A DNA stretch of 64,000 bases from Flaccisagitta enflata (Eukaryota; Chaetognatha; Sagittoidea; Aphragmophora): contig OZ231127.1 of assembly GCA_965153355.1 (NCBI GenBank), positions 58,032,001 to 58,096,000 on the forward strand, written 5' to 3'. The notes beneath the pieces are model-generated. The model ran no database searches and was not told the DNA's origin. It saw only the letters and a list, made by a program, of their open reading frames with translations. Below, in pieces: positions 54,300-64,000 of this stretch. How positions within the stretch are numbered: position 1 is the first letter of the stretch; each line of letters opens with the position of its first letter. Position numbers and translations under genes: made by a program.

Positions 54300-55055
54300 C
54301 CTTTTTGGGCAGCGGCCCCGAAGGGGACGAAGTCCTGTAGAACACAGGGGGACTTTCGTTCGTCCGTTTGTTCGTTCGTTCATCCCCCCCCCCCCGATCA
54401 AGCCCCTCAGGCCCCAAATCCAGCCTCTCAGGTCTTAGATCTGGCCCCTCAGGCCTCAAAGCTGGCATCTCAGGCCTCAAATCTGGCCTCTCAGGCCTTG
54501 AATCCGGCCTCTCAGGCCTTCATTCCAGCCCCTCTGGCCTCAAATCCAGCATCTCAGGCCTCAAATCTGGCCTGTCAGGTCTCAAATCTGGCCTTTAGGG
54601 CCTCATGTCCGGCCTCTCAAGCCTCAAATCTAGCCTCTCTGGCCTTAAATCCGGCCCCTCAGACCTCAAATTTGGTCTCTCAGGTCTCAAATCTGGTTTG
54701 TCAGGTCTCAAATCCGGCCTTTAAGGCCTCAAACCTGGCCTCTCAGGCCTCAAATAAGCTCTCTCAGCTCTCAAATTTGGCCTCACAGGCCTCAACATAG
54801 CGCTGTCAGGCTTCAAATAAGACCTTATGGCCATTTAAGCCTTGGACAAGCTTTCACACTTGAAGGCCTTCAATCAGTGCACTATAGCATCTTATCAATA
54901 TTGTCAGGCAGGACGAACGAAAGTCCCCCTGTGTTCTACAGGACTTTGTCCCCTTCGGGGCCGCTGCCCTGCTTACCCTCACACAAATTCACAATCATGC
55001 AAAGCAGGGCAACGGGTATCGCTGACCACATATTGCCCTTGGGCGACCTGTTATG
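54300..55055 (+). mobile_element. Family B element with 21-bp array
   Basis: One end is GGGCAGCGGCCCCGAAGGGG and GTCCTGTAGAACACAGGGGG. A C-run follows. About 20 units of GGCCTCTCAGGCCTCAAATC type come next, then the inverted end CCCCCTGTGTTCTACAGGAC and GTCCCCTTCGGGGCCGC at about 54920-54966. The outer segment AAGCAGGGCAACGGGTATCG, CTGACCACATATTGCCC closes it. Confidence 0.88.
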
Positions 55056-55491
55056 TCTAGGACCCTACCATTCGAGCTTTCTTAGTTTCGAAAATTTACC
55101 CTCATGTCGTTTCTATCACATGCAGACCAGCATAGACCCTTCTCCCACCAGCTCTCTCCTTTTCACCTCTTTTATTTCATTTCCTCTTTCCTTTCTTGTT
55201 CTTGTCATCCTCCTCACTCCTTTTTCGTCCTCCTCTTCCTCTTCTTCATCCTCCTCCTTCTCTTCCTCGCCGCCATATTGATATCCCTGTTGGCGCCACG
55301 CTTACTCTACGACTTGTGGGGAATCATATTTCCAATAACGAAGTAGAGTGACCCCAATCTTCTAGATGTGATTTTCTCAATGATCTTTGATGACGACCTT
55401 GTTTCCTCTTCCTCTTCTTCACTCTCCCTTTCTACGTCTCTTTCTTTCTCTCTCTCTCTCCCTCTCTTTCTTTTTCTCATTCTTGTCTCAT

Positions 55492-55495
<4 letters not shown>
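55056..55495 (+). other. Pyrimidine-rich sequence, no gene
   Basis: CTTCCTC runs at about 55210-55270 and 55400-55470. No supported frame. Confidence 0.5.
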
Positions 55496-56226
<731 letters not shown>

Positions 56227-56612
56227 CACTGTCCTCTCAACGAGAGTTCCAGTAAAAAGTCTTAGAACAGTAGGTTTTATTGCAGTTTAATATAGTTTGA
56301 GGGTTTACTAAACTAATACTAACACCCATAAAATCTTGTCAAGAGCGCATTTTGAAAAAAATTGAAATCAAAAATTTTCTTAGCCCATTTTGCATATATA
56401 TTTTACTAACTTGTCTACAGTACGAGTATCGAAGAACTGTAAAACTCTGGGGAAGCCATATCTGCCAAATAGCTAGGATTCATAATCAAATTTTTTACCA
56501 CATAATGCACCTATAGGTCTACTATGTTGTTTAAGGTTTTGGAGCCATTCCAACAAATTCATTTCTTTTAAGTCCAAAAAATTTTTTTTCAGTTTTTTGC
56601 TGATTTTGACTA

Positions 56613-56993
56613 AAACAAGGCCAACACCTATAAGTCGCGTGCAAGACTTACAGACTAAGAATGACTTAGAATGTCTTAGAATGTCTTAGAATGTCTTAGA
56701 ATGTCTTTAAATGACTAAGACTGACCTAAAATGACCAAAAAGGACATAAAATGACTAAAAAACCTAATGACCAAAAATGACTCAAAATAGCTTAAAATAA
56801 CTTAAAATGGCTTAAAATGACTTAGAATGACTCAAAATGATTTAGAATAACTATTAACAACTTAAAATGACTTAAAATGACCTAAGAGTTGACGTTATAC
56901 TACAAAAAAGTAAAGTGTGACGGATGGACGGACCGACGGACGGACCGACGGACCGACAAAGCGGGGTGTAGAGTCGCGTGCACGCGACTGAAA
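56613..56993 (+). mobile_element. Family A element inserted in the left arm of the giant palindrome
   Basis: Starts ACAAGGCCAACACC and AGTCGCGTGCAAGACT. The interior is expanded with ATGACTTAGAATGTCTTAG-like 10-bp repeats. It ends with (GGACCGAC)n, AGCGGGGTGTAGAGTCGCGT, and GCACGCGACTGAAA. The opposite arm lacks it: GATTTTGACTACAAAAATTA (complement of 58782-58801) is uninterrupted. Comparing arms thus fixes both ends of a family A element. Confidence 0.88.
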
Positions 56994-57866
56994 ATTACAC
57001 TAAAAAACAAAAATCTCTCATATGTATATTAGTTAGACACATTTACACAAATTTCATTTTTTGTTGGGAATTTTCCGCCAATTTTTGCAGCTATGGCACC
57101 CAAAACTCAAAAAACACAAAAAGTGGAATATTTCCTAAGGTATTCAATGAAATTGCCTGATTTTTGGCGTGGTTGTAGTTTTAGGACTCACTTATCAGTG
57201 TGCAAAATTTCAGCTCTTAAAATGAAATTTTGATACAGTTATAAAATTTTGAAATTTTCACAAAATGCAGTGTAGGACAATTTTCCATCAAAATTTTTTT
57301 TTTTCAAATAAAAAATTCTGTCAATTGTCATATTTTGATATAATTAATAATAAATTAAGAATCCCAAAAAAAAATTTTGGGCTAGCCCTATTAGAAAAAA
57401 ATTTTTTTTCTAAAAAATTGCAAAAATGACCCATTTTTTGAGGTTGAATAAAAACTGTTCCTGTCATCCGATCATCTTCATTCTTGGTGGGGTTGTTACC
57501 TGTTATCTACCCTACCTACACCTAAAATTTGAGTTCACTGCGACTTACGGTTGCAGAGATATTGATGTTCAAAGTTACTTTGTCAGAGCAAAATCAGCAA
57601 AATTTGCATTTTGGCTATTTTTGAGCTTGCATAAAAATTTATTTTTTCTTTCAGATACCTTCTATTTTGCTGAAGTTACTCAAGTTTAAGCATATATTTA
57701 TATTCCAGAATTTCACATTTGTCAGTGAAGCCGATTTAGAGTTACGATGGTCCAAAGTTTCAAAAAACACCAATTTTTCCACCAAATCTTTGGGTAAAAA
57801 ATTGGCGAAAAATTTTCAAAAAATGGTCTACAAAGGGGGGGGGTCAAAACAATTGGAAAATATTAA

Positions 57867-57938
57867 TTAATTAATATTAATATTAATATTAATATTAATA
57901 TTAATATTAATATTAATTAATATTAATATTAATATTAA
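57867..57938. repeat. (ATTAAT)n at the centre of the palindrome
   Basis: TTAATATTAATATTAAT repeats form the symmetric centre and are themselves self-complementary. Confidence 0.9.
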
Positions 57939-59019
57939 TTCGCCCAGATGCAAAACCTTGAAGAAAAATTTTTTTTTTCAATTTTTTTGAAAAATTTTCT
58001 TTATAACTTTTGTTAAAAAATTGAAACTTTGGACCGTTATAACTCTAAAACGGCTTCACTGACAAATATGAAATTCTGGAATATGAATATATGCTTAAAC
58101 TTGAGTAACTTCAGCAAAAAAGAAGGTATCTGAAAGAAAATTTAAAATTTTATGCAAGCTCAAAAATGGCCAAAATGCAAATTTTGCTGATTTTGCTCTG
58201 ACAAAGTAACTTTGAACGTCAATATCTCCCCAACCGTAAGTCGCAGTGAGCTCAAATTTTAGGTAGGGTAGATAACAGGTAACAATTCCACCACAAATGA
58301 AGATGATCGGATGACAGGAACAGTTTTTATTCAACCTCAAAAAATGGGTCATTTTTGCAATTTTTGAGAAAAATTTTTTTTTTCTAATAGGGCTAGCCCA
58401 AAAATTTTTTTAGAGATTCTTAATTTGTTATTAATTATATCAAAATATGATAATTGACAGAATTTTCTATTTGAAAAAAAAAAATTTTTGATGGAAAATT
58501 GTCCTACACTGCATTTTGTGAAAATTTCAAAATTTCATGACTGTATCAAAATTTCATTTTAAGAGCTGAAATTTTGCACACATATTAGTGAGTCCTAAAA
58601 CTACTACCACGCTAAAAATCAGGCAATTTCATTGAAAACCTTAAGAAATATTCTATTTTTTGTGTTTTTTGAGTTTTGGGTGCCGTAGCTACAAAAATTG
58701 GCGGAAAATCCCCAACAAAAAATGAAATTTGTGTAAATGTGTCTAACTAATATGCATATGAAGAGATTTTTTTTAGTGTAATTTTTGTAGTCAAAATCAG
58801 CAAAAAACTGAAAAAAAATTTTTTTGACTAAAAAAAATGAATTTGTTGGAATGGCTCCAAAACCTTAAACAACATAGCAGACCTATAGGTGCATGTGGTA
58901 AAAAATTTGATTATGAATCCTAGCCGTTTGGCAGATATGGATTCCCCAGAGTTTTACAGTTCTTTGATACTCGTACTGTAGACCCCTTTTTCATTATCAA
59001 ATTTGTAATCTTGATGCAA

Positions 59020-59185
59020 TTTCCTTTAATTTTATAGGTCGCACTATATATTTTTTCAAAGGTTTCTGATTTTCAAATCTTAAGCCACTGTTGCAAAATT
59101 ACAACGGTGGCTTTTAAAATGAATTTTTTATTTCTTTGTATAAGTATATGTTGCGACCTATCAAATGAAAGGAAACTTTATCAGG
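59020..59185. repeat. GGTCGCACT hairpin nested in the right arm
   Basis: TTTATAGGTCGCACTATATA (59033) pairs with ATATGTTGCGACCTATCAAA (about 59148-59167). The loop has its own GCCACTGTTGCAAAATTACAACGGTGGC hairpin, like the CACCGTTAC...GTAACGGTGG loop of the palindrome at 1414-2036. Confidence 0.75.
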
Positions 59186-59405
59186 ATTACGAATATGCTA
59201 ACAAAAATGAGGTCTTGTTACATCAGTAGAATCTTCATGCATAATGAACCTAAAAATTATCTAATTTCAATTTCTTTTCAAAAAGCGTCCTTGACAAGAT
59301 TTCATGAGTGTTAATTTTAGTTAAATGAACCCTCAAACTATGTCAATGAGCACAAAACCTACTGTACTATGACTTTTTACCTGAACTCACGTTGAGAGGA
59401 CAGTG

Positions 59406-59808
59406 TTGAACATAAAATCCTCGGCAAAACTATTAATACAGTTAGATGAAACATCATCACGTCCGGAACTCCCATTAACCCAACGCCAATATAACTGGCG
59501 TTCTCAGCTCACCACCCCCTTTCACCACCAACTTTCCTATGACTTTGGGTGAATAATTGTTGGGCTATTCAACAGTCTCGCCTTTTTCTCGCCCTATTTT
59601 CGTAACATTTTGCTCGCGCTTTTAATAGGTATTCAATCCAGTCTCGACTTTTTCATCGCCTTTTTTCCGCGTCACAATTTCTCTTAAGTCAGAGAGTTTT
59701 TTTCGGCCCATATTCACCCCCCCCCCCTCCAAAAGAAAATATGCGTCACCTCTCTTTCAATTCCTCACCCGAAAAGGCGGCAGCTCAAGTGTGAACCTAT
59801 GCAATGAA
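59406..59808. other. No gene seen
   Basis: Unique-looking sequence with a C-run near 59720. No supported frame. Confidence 0.5.
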
Positions 59809-59968
<160 letters not shown>

Positions 59969-60474
59969 CAAAGATGCAGATACAGGCGGACGGAATGACT
60001 GACATGACAGACAAACATATGTATACATACTGGAAAATGCAGAGCAAAAACGGGCGAAACTGGTAACCAAAAGATGTACAAAGGGATAGAAAGATAAAAC
60101 AGACAACATGAGACAGAGACAGACTACGGACAAACAGGTGACCCGCGGTCAAAACATCGTTGCGGACGGGTGGGCAGGGGCGGCCAACCCCCATCCACAC
60201 CCAACGCACATCCCCTTCCCAACACAGACACCTACGCAGAAAGCTTCTAAAACGCTCGTTTTCCCACTTTCAACTCAAGCTGATGGAACGACGGACCGAC
60301 GACTGGACCGGCATACCGACGGATGGACCGACGGTCGGACAAAGCCTCTTATAGAGTTGCGTGTCTGCAACTAAAAACATGAGGAGATTTTTTGCTTGCT
60401 GGAGTATAAATGCAGACCAAATGTTTCCACTATGATGAACGGAGAAAATGAAGGTCGCCCTTATCATAAGAAGG
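59969..60474 (+). mobile_element. Family A element, diverged
   Basis: From about 60140 to 60378: GTTGCGGACGGGTGGGCAGG (60160), GGACCGACGACTGGACCG, GATGGACCGACGGTCGG, and the tail AGAGTTGCGTGTCTGCAACTAAAAA. It resembles the copy at 54135 in having AACGCTCGTTTTCCCACTTT upstream of the core. The GGCC head is missing. Confidence 0.7.
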
Positions 60475-60476
60475 TG

Positions 60477-60523
<47 letters not shown>

Positions 60524-60635
60524 AATGATGATGATGATGGTGATGGTGATGGTGATGGTGATGGTGATGGTGATGATGATGATGATGTAGATGATGATGA
60601 GATGACGATGATGATGATGATGATGATGATAATGA

Positions 60636-60729
<94 letters not shown>

Positions 60730-60749
60730 GATGAAGATGATGATGATGC

Positions 60750-60782
<33 letters not shown>
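60475..60782 (+). repeat. (GAT)n tract
   Basis: About 300 bp of GAT with GGTGAT and GGCGAT interruptions. It is preceded by AAAATGAAGGTCGCCCTTAT (60446), a string also found beside the GAT tracts at 62.2 and 62.55 kb. Confidence 0.96.
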
Positions 60783-60802
60783 GATGAGTCCAGGCTTTTT
60801 TT

Positions 60803-61485
60803 TGGGCAGCGGCCCCGAAGGGGACGAAGTCCTGTAGAACACAGGGGGACTTTCGTTCGTCCGTTTGTTCGTTCGTTCGTTCGTCCGTCCCCCCCCATCA
60901 GGCCTCTCAGGCCCCAAATCCAACCTCTCAGGTCTCAAATCTGGCCTCCCAAGCCTCAAATCCGGCCTCTCAGGCCTCAAATCCGGCCTCTCAGGCCTCA
61001 AATCCGGCCTCTTTGACCTCAAATTTGGCCTCTCAGGCCTTAAATCCGGCCTCTCAGGCCTCAAATCCTGCCTCTTTGACCTCAAATCTGGCCTCTCAGG
61101 CCTTAAATCCGATCCCTCAGGCCTCAAAGGTCTCAAATCTGGCCTGTAAGGCCTCAAACCTGTCTTAAGCCTCAAATTAGCACTCTTAGGCCTCAAATTA
61201 GCCCTCTCAGGCCTCAAATTAGGCCTCAAAATAGCGCTGTCAGGCTTCAAATCAGACCTGATGGCCATTTAAGCCTTGGGAAAGCCTTCAAACTCTTGAA
61301 GGCCTTCAATCAGTGCACTATAGCATCTCATCAATGACAGGACGAACGAAAGTCCCCCTGTGTTCTACAGGACTTCGTCCCCTTCGGGGCCGCTGCCCTG
61401 CTTCCCCCCACACAAAATCACAATCATATAAAGCAGGGCAACGGGTATCGCTGACCACATATTGCCCTTGGGCAACCTGTTAGTG
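60803..61485 (+). mobile_element. Family B element with 21-bp array
   Basis: Nearly the same as the copy at 54300. One end is GGGCAGCGGCCCCGAAGGGG and GTCCTGTAGAACACAGGGGG. About 15 units of GGCCTCTCAGGCCTCAAATC type follow. The inverted end is at about 61348-61397 and the outer segment CAACGGGTATCGCTGACCAC, ATTGCCCTTGGGCAACCTG. Because 21 is a multiple of three, Ser-Gly-Leu-Lys and Arg-Pro-Glu frames stay open, but this is not evidence of coding. Confidence 0.9.
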
Positions 61486-62231
61486 ATTTTTTTTGCAGAG
61501 CCAGCCGGGCTCTCTCCCCAGAATTTTACAGAGCCCGACAAAAAAACAGCGAGCCTGGCAAAAAAAAAAAAAAACACAATGCTTGATAAATGGTTACCCA
61601 AGTTGTGTGTGGGTAGGCAAGCATAGTGACAAAATTGGCTAAAAAACATATGGGCAGGATAAGTGACGATGAAATCACTTGTAAACGCCAAAAAACAGTG
61701 TCACTGACCAACAGACCAACAGATAGACTTATGAACGGACAGACCAATGGGCGGACAGACCAACAGATGGACGGAGCGCTCAACAAAGTGAGTTTTAGAG
61801 TCGTGTGAACAAAACTTGAAAAACAGAACATTTTGCTCAATTTTTTGGTGAGCCTCATGACACTGCCAGCTTACAGTGGTAATTTTTCACCTCTCTCAAA
61901 ATAAGAATAAAATGATTTTAAGGAAAGCAAAAATCATCACATTCAATACCATCAATATAAGACACACTTACATGAAACAAATGAAATGCTTTACTTGTTG
62001 ATTGATTTACATTTGACGAGATGCTGGTTTTCGTTTTATGATTTTACTTAAATCATTTAATCCACTGAGTTATAAACATGGCGTGAAATTTGAGAGAGCC
62101 AGCTGGGCTCACAGCCCGCAAAACATGAGAGCCCGACAGCAAAATAGAGAGCCACGGGCTCGCGGGCTCGCTCTAAAAAGAGGCCTGGATATGACGGTGA
62201 GATGACGATGAAAATGAAGGTTGCCCTTATC
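61486..62231 (+). other. AGAGCC-rich repeat interrupted by a diverged family A element
   Basis: GCAGAGCCAGCCGGGCTCTC (61495) and GAGAGCCAGCTGGGCTCACA (62094) are similar, each followed by GAGCCCGACA and GCGAGCC or GAGCCACGGGCTCG. They look like two ends or two copies of one sequence. Between them a diverged family A copy (about 61578-61818) carries GTGTGGGTAGGCAAG, GGACAGACCAACAGATGG and GAGTCGTGTGAAC. No gene is seen. Confidence 0.5.
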
Positions 62232-62314
<83 letters not shown>

Positions 62315-62445
62315 GATGATGATGATGAAGATGATGATGATGATGGCGATGATGATGAGATGACGATGTTGATGATAATGATGACTGTGATGATCAATGG
62401 ATCATGATGGTGATAAAAATGGTGATGGTGATGATAGCGATGACA

Positions 62446-62536
<91 letters not shown>

Positions 62537-62582
62537 GGGTGAGATGACGATGAAAATGAAGGTCGCCCTTATCATAGGAAGG

Positions 62583-62632
<50 letters not shown>

Positions 62633-62725
62633 GCGATTATTTTGAGATGACGATGTTGATGATAATGATGACTGTGATGATCAATGGATCATGATGGTGA
62701 TAAAAATGGTGATGGTGATGATAGC

Positions 62726-62802
<77 letters not shown>
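62232..62802 (+). repeat. (GAT)n tracts with a tandem ~350-bp duplication
   Basis: Two blocks each start with GATGACGATGAAAATGAAGG and a CCCTTATCAT string (62203, 62543). They continue through GAT repeats to GAGATGACGATGTTGATGAT, GACTGTGATGATCAATGGAT and GATAAAAATGGTGATGG (62362-62424, 62644-62715). Only the GAT lengths differ. Confidence 0.9.
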
Positions 62803-62803
<1 letters not shown>

Positions 62804-63298
62804 AATAATGATCATCAACAATATCATCACCATCATTATACTGATAACCTTATTACGACGAAGACGATGACCGAGATTGTAGAGACATAACAGTCAGCTA
62901 TAAACGAAAATTAGCTGCGACCATTCGATTCGGACCAATATGTATTTCGTAAGTTATCTCAATAATCACAATCGATCACATGTAATTCTAAAAACTGTCT
63001 ACGGGTTAATACTCTCAGATCTACTGTGTCTATGAAGGCTACTGCGCTAAAACTATAGAATCATTCTGATCAGTTTATTTAGCTTCTATAATCTACGTGC
63101 GAAGACGCGTCGCGACGATGGTGTTGGTGTAGTCTCTTTTCACGTCTTTCGCCCTTCTCCAATCGAGTATCGCTACGTGATAAATTCATTCAAATCGGAA
63201 AAGAAGTCTCTTGTTTCAGTTTGTCTTTGTTTTCAAAAACCGTCGTCAGCTCATTGAGAGTCAATTCTCCGCGCCATCGTGTTGACGTTTTACTTCAA
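62803..63298. other. Possible 3' UTR of a minus-strand gene
   Basis: Unique-looking sequence. TTTATT at 63074-63079 is AATAAA on the minus strand, about 220 bp past the stop codon of the candidate exon at 63299-63398. Confidence 0.4.
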
Positions 63299-63398
63299 TC
63301 AGAATCGGAAGTTGTAGTTGGGATCGAGAGATCGTCCTTTCCTCGCTTGAATGCGCTTTTGCTTCTCGAATATCGGCTTCCAAAGATCCTCTTTGTAT
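63299..63398 (-). CDS. Likely terminal exon of an unidentified minus-strand gene
   Basis: After a plausible acceptor (TTCTACCCCGGCCACAG on the minus strand) the frame reads YKEDLWKPIFEKQKRIQARK, then GRSLDPNYNFRF, then TGA. The residues are diverse, rich in aromatic and charged types, and the DNA is more GC-rich than around it. A polyadenylation signal lies downstream on the same strand. The frame just upstream of the acceptor (FYPGHR) is also open, but a stop precedes it. I do not recognise the family. No upstream exon could be placed in the remaining 600 bp. Confidence 0.4.
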
Positions 63399-64000
63399 CT
63401 GTGGCCGGGGTAGAAATAGATGTTTTAAACTTTTAATCAAGTGTGTCAGATACGGTTGATGACAGATTTCGAGACCATAACGCTGAGTCAAGATCGGACT
63501 AGTGATTTGAGTGATTTGAGTAACCACATGATGTCCTATCTCAGAGATTCATGTTTTGCAAATTGACACAACCGAATGTTTTAAGATTCTTCAACCAAAA
63601 CGAGTTCTTTAGCACAGATGACGTGTCATAACTAACCACTGACGATCCAGGTCTTACAAACTAGATACGATCTACTGCACGATCAAAGTGATTCTCGTCT
63701 CCAATAGATACGAGAAGAGATAGCTATAAATCGATTATTAGATATAGCTAGATATCAATTTCCGATACGATTCAACATTTTTTTCATAGTTAACGTATTA
63801 TTAATAAATGTTTACCATGTAACCATTACTTAAATAAGGTGTGTGTGTGGGGGGGGGGTCTGTGTCTGTGTCTGTATCTGTATCGTTGTGTGTGTGTGTT
63901 CCACTTAATAGTATAATATTGCTCTCGAAAGAGAGCCCATCATATATTCCCCCTCGGTCAAGGCTACCTGGAGCTGAGGAATGCGGAGATGATGATGATG
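63399..64000. other. Window end, no firm gene
   Basis: If the minus-strand exon is real, this is its upstream intron. It contains a G-run near 63850, GT- and TCTGTG-rich runs at about 63840-63900, and the start of another GAT tract at 63989. Confidence 0.45.

Larger units (their letters stand above)
56227..59405. repeat. Giant 3.2-kb palindrome (foldback element)
   Basis: Two arms of about 1.6 kb face each other across an AT-rich centre near 57890. Outer ends are CACTGTCCTCTCAACG (56227) and CGTTGAGAGGACAGTG (to 59405). Inner pairs include GTCTACAGTACGAGTATC with GATACTCGTACTGTAGAC, and CCTAAACAAC-type and AATTTCATTGAA-type stretches. The block TGACCCATTTTTTGAGGTTG (57427) pairs with CAACCTCAAAAAATGGGTCA (58333-58352). 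Arms differ by scattered substitutions and by one insertion each. No transposase is visible. Confidence 0.93.

Noticed and set aside
60270-61268. 332-codon minus-strand frame over family B and a GAT tract
   Set aside because: It is kept open by a 21-bp array and triplet repeats, both multiples of three, and joins two unrelated repeats.

Overview
The window is a piece of an animal (metazoan) nuclear genome. The evidence is spliced genes with GT-AG introns and AATAAA signals, a rhodopsin-like seven-helix receptor, an F5/8-type-C-like secreted protein, and abundant microsatellites and palindromic elements. I cannot name the species. Coding sequence is only about 7% of the 64 kb.

Region 1 (1-14.3 kb) is the glycine cleavage region. 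A 5'-truncated GLDC gene (P-protein; four visible exons at 223-757, 2152-2338, 8516-8813 and 10899-12801, 973 residues) is followed 930 bp downstream, on the same strand, by a complete intronless GCSH gene (H-protein, 13731-14285). The two products are direct partners: P-protein decarboxylates glycine and loads the aminomethyl group onto the lipoyl arm of H-protein. GLDC introns are loaded with repeats: a 0.6 kb palindrome in the first visible intron; a ~370 bp triplication, an 81-bp satellite of 38 units and a long CT tract in the second; an almost pure A/C (AAC)n intron in the third.

Region 2 (14.3-27 kb) holds no convincing gene. It contains CA, CT, GA and CTTT tracts, a 44-bp pyrimidine minisatellite, palindromes, and copies of a short dispersed element that I call family A. 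Family A runs from a GGCCGGATACACGGCC head through a (GGAC)n-rich core to a GCGTGCACGC hairpin tail. A possible minus-strand exon lies at 26799-27033 beside a TA-flanked MITE.

Region 3 (27.5-35.6 kb) has two genes. One is a three-exon gene for a 207-residue ER-lumenal, discoidin-like protein ending in KDEL. The other is a single-exon orphan GPCR of 345 residues.

Region 4 (35.6-64 kb) is almost entirely repeats. It holds more family A elements, family B elements (inverted hairpin ends with a UUCG-type tetraloop around a ~20-21 bp array), and a 3.2 kb giant palindrome at 56.2-59.4 kb. One arm of that palindrome carries a family A insertion and the other arm preserves the empty site. There are also GAT, CT, GA and CTTT tracts. 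A likely terminal exon of an unidentified minus-strand gene sits at 63299-63398.

The most notable observations are the GLDC-GCSH neighbourhood, the KDEL-tagged F5/8C-like protein, and the two element families that carry structured hairpins and seed microsatellites. I saw no CRISPR array, operon or prokaryotic defence system. All coordinates for repeats are read by eye and are accurate to a few bases at best.
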